NCBI GenBank assembly: GCA_947371775.1
Contig: CANBQX010000088.1
Location: 1-8,059 of the forward strand
DNA: 8,059 nucleotides
Reading direction: 5' to 3'
Origin: Comamonadaceae bacterium
GTDB lineage: Bacteria > Pseudomonadota > Gammaproteobacteria > Burkholderiales > Burkholderiaceae_C
The translations under genes and the position numbers were made by a program. The notes beneath the pieces are model-generated. The model worked only from the letters and a program-made list of their open reading frames with translations, was not told the DNA's origin and ran no database searches. Positions 5,556 to 8,059 of this stretch are shown here, piece by piece (position 1 is the first letter of the stretch; each line of letters begins with the position of its first letter).

Positions 5556-6299
5556 GCTGCTGCAGACCCGTCGGCCCTTGCGCATCGAAGCTTTGCTCCA
5601 GCAGCTCGGCGGATTGCCCGCGCACCGTCACCACGCTGCTGGCCCGGGTGCCGTAATCCGCACTGCGCACAAACACGGTCGCTAACGCCCGCTCCCGCTC
5701 CAACGAAAGGCCGGTGGACGGCAAATCGGCGTCGCCGACAGGGGACTGATCAGCCAGCAACTGCAGCAAGCGCTGCGTCGGAGGACGCCCCTGTGTGTCC
5801 AGTCTCGCAAGCGCTTGCTTGAGTTGCAGCAACTTGGGCCATGGCGTGTTAAAGCCCGCGTTGGACACGGCGCCTAAGCCCGGCTCCAAGGTCACGGTGC
5901 GGCCGCTGTGGCTTTCAAACCCGCGCAATTGCGCACCATCAAACACCAGCAGGTTAAAGGGGTTGTACCGGTTTGCGGTGGGCCGCAGACGCGCTAGATA
6001 GCCTCTGATGACTCCTGCGAGCGCAGAAATTCCGGCACCAATTCGCCGCGCGACTGCGCATCCGCACGCGGCTGCGAAACATCGCGAAAGTTGGTAATGG
6101 CCGCAAAACGGATGCCGGGCGCGTTGTGCCCCAGCCCCAACCAGGTTCCACCCGCCTGCTCGTCCTTACCAGCGAGCACCTGGCCGCAGGGCCAGGCGTG
6201 CAGCGCGCGCGTGGGGCGTGCATAAAACTCGTCGCGGTTGGCCAGCACCAGCAGCGGCAAGGTGCTGCCGGGCTGCCAATTCCAGGCAATCAGGCACAT
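5497..6299 (-). pseudogene. TANGO2/NRDE-family gene broken by a one-base deletion
   Basis: The first reading frame (6299 to 5994, 101 aa) begins MCLIAWNW and carries the diagnostic ANRDEF (20-25), GGTWLGLG and ITNFRD motifs of the TANGO2 (NRDE, DUF833) family, then stops at TAG 5994-5996. The second frame continues to 5497 with PFNLLVFDG, GLGAVSNAGFNTPWPK and SFDAQG, which are the rest of the same family. The frames join if one base is restored between 6000 and 6003 (GAGGC|TATCTA); the repaired product would be about 267 aa, near the usual length. No slippery sequence is present, so this is a real frameshift or a sequence error rather than programmed shifting. TANGO2 homologues are linked to haem trafficking in eukaryotes and nematodes; the bacterial role is unclear. 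The gene lies 21 bp after lpd on the same strand, and is probably co-transcribed. Confidence 0.85.
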
Positions 6300-6320
6300 C
6301 GGTGGGTGCCTGCAAACTGC

Positions 6321-7748
6321 TCAGAAGTTGAGTGCGCGCTTGTCCACAGCCAAGGCGGCTTCCTTGGTCGCTTCCGACAGCGAGGGGTGGGCATGGCAGA
6401 TGCGGGCAATGTCTTCGCTGCTGGCACGGAACTCCATGGCAACCACGGCCTCGGCAATCAATTCGCTGGCCATGGGGCCCACGATGTGCACACCCAAAAT
6501 TTCATCGGTCGCAGCGTCTGCCAGGAACTTCACCATACCGGTGGTGTCACCCAGTGCGCGGGCACGGCCATTGGCCAGGAAGGGGAAAGTGCCTGCCTTG
6601 TAGGCCACGCCATCGGCCTTGAGTTGCTGCTCGGTGCGGCCCACCCAGGCGATCTCGGGGCTGGTGTAAATGACCCAGGGAATCGTGTTGAAGTTGACAT
6701 GTCCGTGCTGGCCGGCAATGCGCTCGGCCACGGCAACGCCCTCTTCTTCCGCCTTGTGCGCCAGCATGGGGCCGCGCACCACATCACCCACCGCCCAGAT
6801 GCCGGGCACATTGGTTTTGCAATCGCCGTCCACCACAATGGCGCCGCGCTCGTCAAGCGCCAGGCCCACCGCAGCGGCGTTCAAACCGTTGGTATTAGGC
6901 ACCCGGCCAATGCTGACGATCAGTTTGTCGGCGTCCAGCACCAGGGCTTCGCCCTTGGCATTGGTATAGGCCACGGACACGCCTTTTTTGGCGACCTTGA
7001 TCTCACCCACTTGCACGCCGAGTTCAATCTTGAGGCCCTGCTTGTCAAAGGCCTTTTTCGCTTCTTTGGCAATTTGCTGGTCCACGGCGCCCAAAAAGGT
7101 GGGCAGACCTTCGAGGATGGTGACGTCCGCACCCAGGCGGCGCCAGACCGAGCCCATCTCCAGACCAATCACACCCGAGCCAATCAAGGCCAGTTTCTTG
7201 GGTACCGCACCGATGCGCAATGCGCCATCGTTGGACAGCACATTGACTTCGTCAAACGGTGTGCCGGGCAAAGCGCGGGCGTTGGAGCCGGTGGCCACGA
7301 TCACGTGTTTGGCGGTCAAGGTTTCTTCCGAAGCGCCGCTCACCTGCACGGTGTGCCCTGCCTCGGTGGACGCTGCAAACGCGCCGCGACCGTGGAAGAA
7401 AGTGACCTTGTTCTTTTTGAACAGGTACTGGATGCCGTCGTTGTTTTGCTTGACCACCATGTCTTTGCGCGACAGCATCTGGCCCACGTCCATGTGCACT
7501 TTGCCCACCGAAATACCGTGCTCGGCAAAGTGGTGGTTGGCATGGTCGAAGTGCTCGCTGGACTGCAGCAAGGCTTTGGAGGGAATGCAACCTACGTTGG
7601 TGCACGTGCCCCCCAATGCAGGGCCGCCACTCTCGTTCTTCCACTCGTCCACACAGGCGACCTGGAAACCCAATTGGGCGGCACGAATGGCCGCGATATA
7701 GCCGCCGGGGCCTCCGCCGATCACAACGACGTCAAATGCTTTGCTCAT
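6321..7748 (-). CDS. lpdA: Dihydrolipoyl dehydrogenase (E3) of the 2-oxoglutarate dehydrogenase complex
   Basis: FAD flavoprotein that reoxidises dihydrolipoamide on E2 and passes electrons to NAD+ in the cytosolic 2-oxoglutarate dehydrogenase complex (TCA cycle). The 475 aa match the family length (~470). Motifs: FAD-binding GGGPGG (11-16); redox disulfide in GGTCTNVGCIPSK with Cys49 and Cys54; a second dinucleotide fold, IGSGVIGLEMGS, for NAD; the FAD-contact motif VPGIWAVGDVV; and the C-terminal HAHPSLSE with the catalytic pair His454/Glu459 completing the partner subunit's active site. Start ATG 7748 has GGAAAG about 6 nt upstream. The gene follows the E2 stop by 14 bp and is therefore in the E2-E3 operon, and is probably the complex-specific E3 (called odhL in some beta-proteobacteria). 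A pyruvate-dehydrogenase E3 is unlikely given the E2 neighbour. Confidence 0.97.
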   Translation of the reverse strand: MSKAFDVVVIGGGPGGYIAAIRAAQLGFQVACVDEWKNESGGPALGGTCTNVGCIPSKALLQSSEHFDHANHHFAEHGISVGKVHMDVGQMLSRKDMVVKQNNDGIQYLFKKNKVTFFHGRGAFAASTEAGHTVQVSGASEETLTAKHVIVATGSNARALPGTPFDEVNVLSNDGALRIGAVPKKLALIGSGVIGLEMGSVWRRLGADVTILEGLPTFLGAVDQQIAKEAKKAFDKQGLKIELGVQVGEIKVAKKGVSVAYTNAKGEALVLDADKLIVSIGRVPNTNGLNAAAVGLALDERGAIVVDGDCKTNVPGIWAVGDVVRGPMLAHKAEEEGVAVAERIAGQHGHVNFNTIPWVIYTSPEIAWVGRTEQQLKADGVAYKAGTFPFLANGRARALGDTTGMVKFLADAATDEILGVHIVGPMASELIAEAVVAMEFRASSEDIARICHAHPSLSEATKEAALAVDKRALNF

Positions 7749-7762
7749 GGTGCGCTTTCCGA

Positions 7763-8059
7763 TCAGATATCAAACAACAAGCGCGAAGGATCTTCCATCG
7801 CCTCTTTGATGGCGACCAGGCCCAACACGGCTTCGCGGCCGTCAATGATGCGGTGGTCGTAAGACATGGCGAAGTAGTTCATCGGGCGCACCACGATCTG
7901 GCCGTTTTCGACGACGGCGCGGTCTTTGGTGGCGTGCACGCCCAAGATCGCCGACTGGGGCGGGTTGATGATGGGGGTGGACAGCATGGAGCCAAAAGTG
8001 CCACCGTTGCTGATGGAGAAGGTGCCGCCGGTCATGTCTTCCATGCCCAGCTTGCCGTC
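7763..8059 (-). CDS. odhB: Dihydrolipoyllysine succinyltransferase (2-oxoglutarate dehydrogenase E2), C-terminal part
   Basis: The last 98 residues of E2, with its start beyond the right window edge (an in-frame internal ATG at 8044 is not the real start). E2 forms the core of the 2-oxoglutarate dehydrogenase complex and transfers the succinyl group from lipoyllysine to CoA. The fragment shows the catalytic-domain signature MTGGTFSISNGG, then STPIINPPQSAILG, and the catalytic box SYDHRIIDG, whose His and Asp match the active site of the 2-oxo acid dehydrogenase acyltransferase family. The sequence ends in LLFDI, typical of succinyltransferase E2. Also called sucB. lpd follows 14 bp downstream. 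The lipoyl and E3-binding domains lie outside the window. Confidence 0.97.
   Translation of the reverse strand, partial: DGKLGMEDMTGGTFSISNGGTFGSMLSTPIINPPQSAILGVHATKDRAVVENGQIVVRPMNYFAMSYDHRIIDGREAVLGLVAIKEAMEDPSRLLFDI

Noticed and set aside
6126..7862. Long open frame of 578 codons on the + strand opposite lpd
   Set aside because: It is the antisense shadow of dihydrolipoyl dehydrogenase and its neighbours. It is His/Gly-rich, without domains, and spans two real genes on the other strand.
1..8059. CRISPR arrays, tRNA genes, transposases, toxin-antitoxin pairs
   Set aside because: I looked for regularly spaced repeats, tRNA-like arms, and small paired ORFs with family motifs and found none.

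Overview
The window looks like a chromosomal piece of a beta-proteobacterium of the order Burkholderiales, probably Comamonadaceae (Rhodoferax/Polaromonas-like). This is inferred from the high GC content, the codon choice and the E2-lpd gene order of the 2-oxoglutarate dehydrogenase operon. The genus is not certain.

Left third (1-2588, minus strand): one long gene that runs off the left edge. It encodes a single-chain restriction-modification enzyme of the MmeI-like (Type IIL) kind, with a D-x9-ExK nuclease at the N terminus, a gamma-class adenine methyltransferase core and the start of the target-recognition domain. A 90-bp near-perfect inverted repeat (859-948) sits inside the gene in frame and encodes an Ala/Pro-rich insert. 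The gene's start codon lies in an inverted repeat preceded by two 17-bp direct repeats. A 302-bp AT-rich spacer with several palindromes follows (2589-2890).

Middle (2891-5555): four small genes that look like protein- or small-molecule-modifying functions. A CxxCxxCC (YkgJ-type) metal-binding protein overlaps by 4 bp a GNAT-fold protein that resembles the catalytic half of arginyl-tRNA-protein transferases. Converging on it is a compact SET-domain protein methyltransferase, which is divergent from a 2-oxoglutarate/Fe(II) oxygenase. Their clustering is seen in the sequence; a shared pathway is only a hypothesis.

Right third (5497-8059, minus strand): the tail of a 2-oxoglutarate dehydrogenase operon. 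In transcription order it holds the C-terminal end of E2 (dihydrolipoyl succinyltransferase, cut by the window edge), an intact dihydrolipoyl dehydrogenase (lpd, E3), and a TANGO2/NRDE-family gene broken by an apparent one-base deletion near 6000-6003. The TANGO2 gene's 3' end overlaps the oxygenase gene antisense by 59 bp.

No tRNA, rRNA, CRISPR array, transposase or convincing factor-independent terminator was seen.
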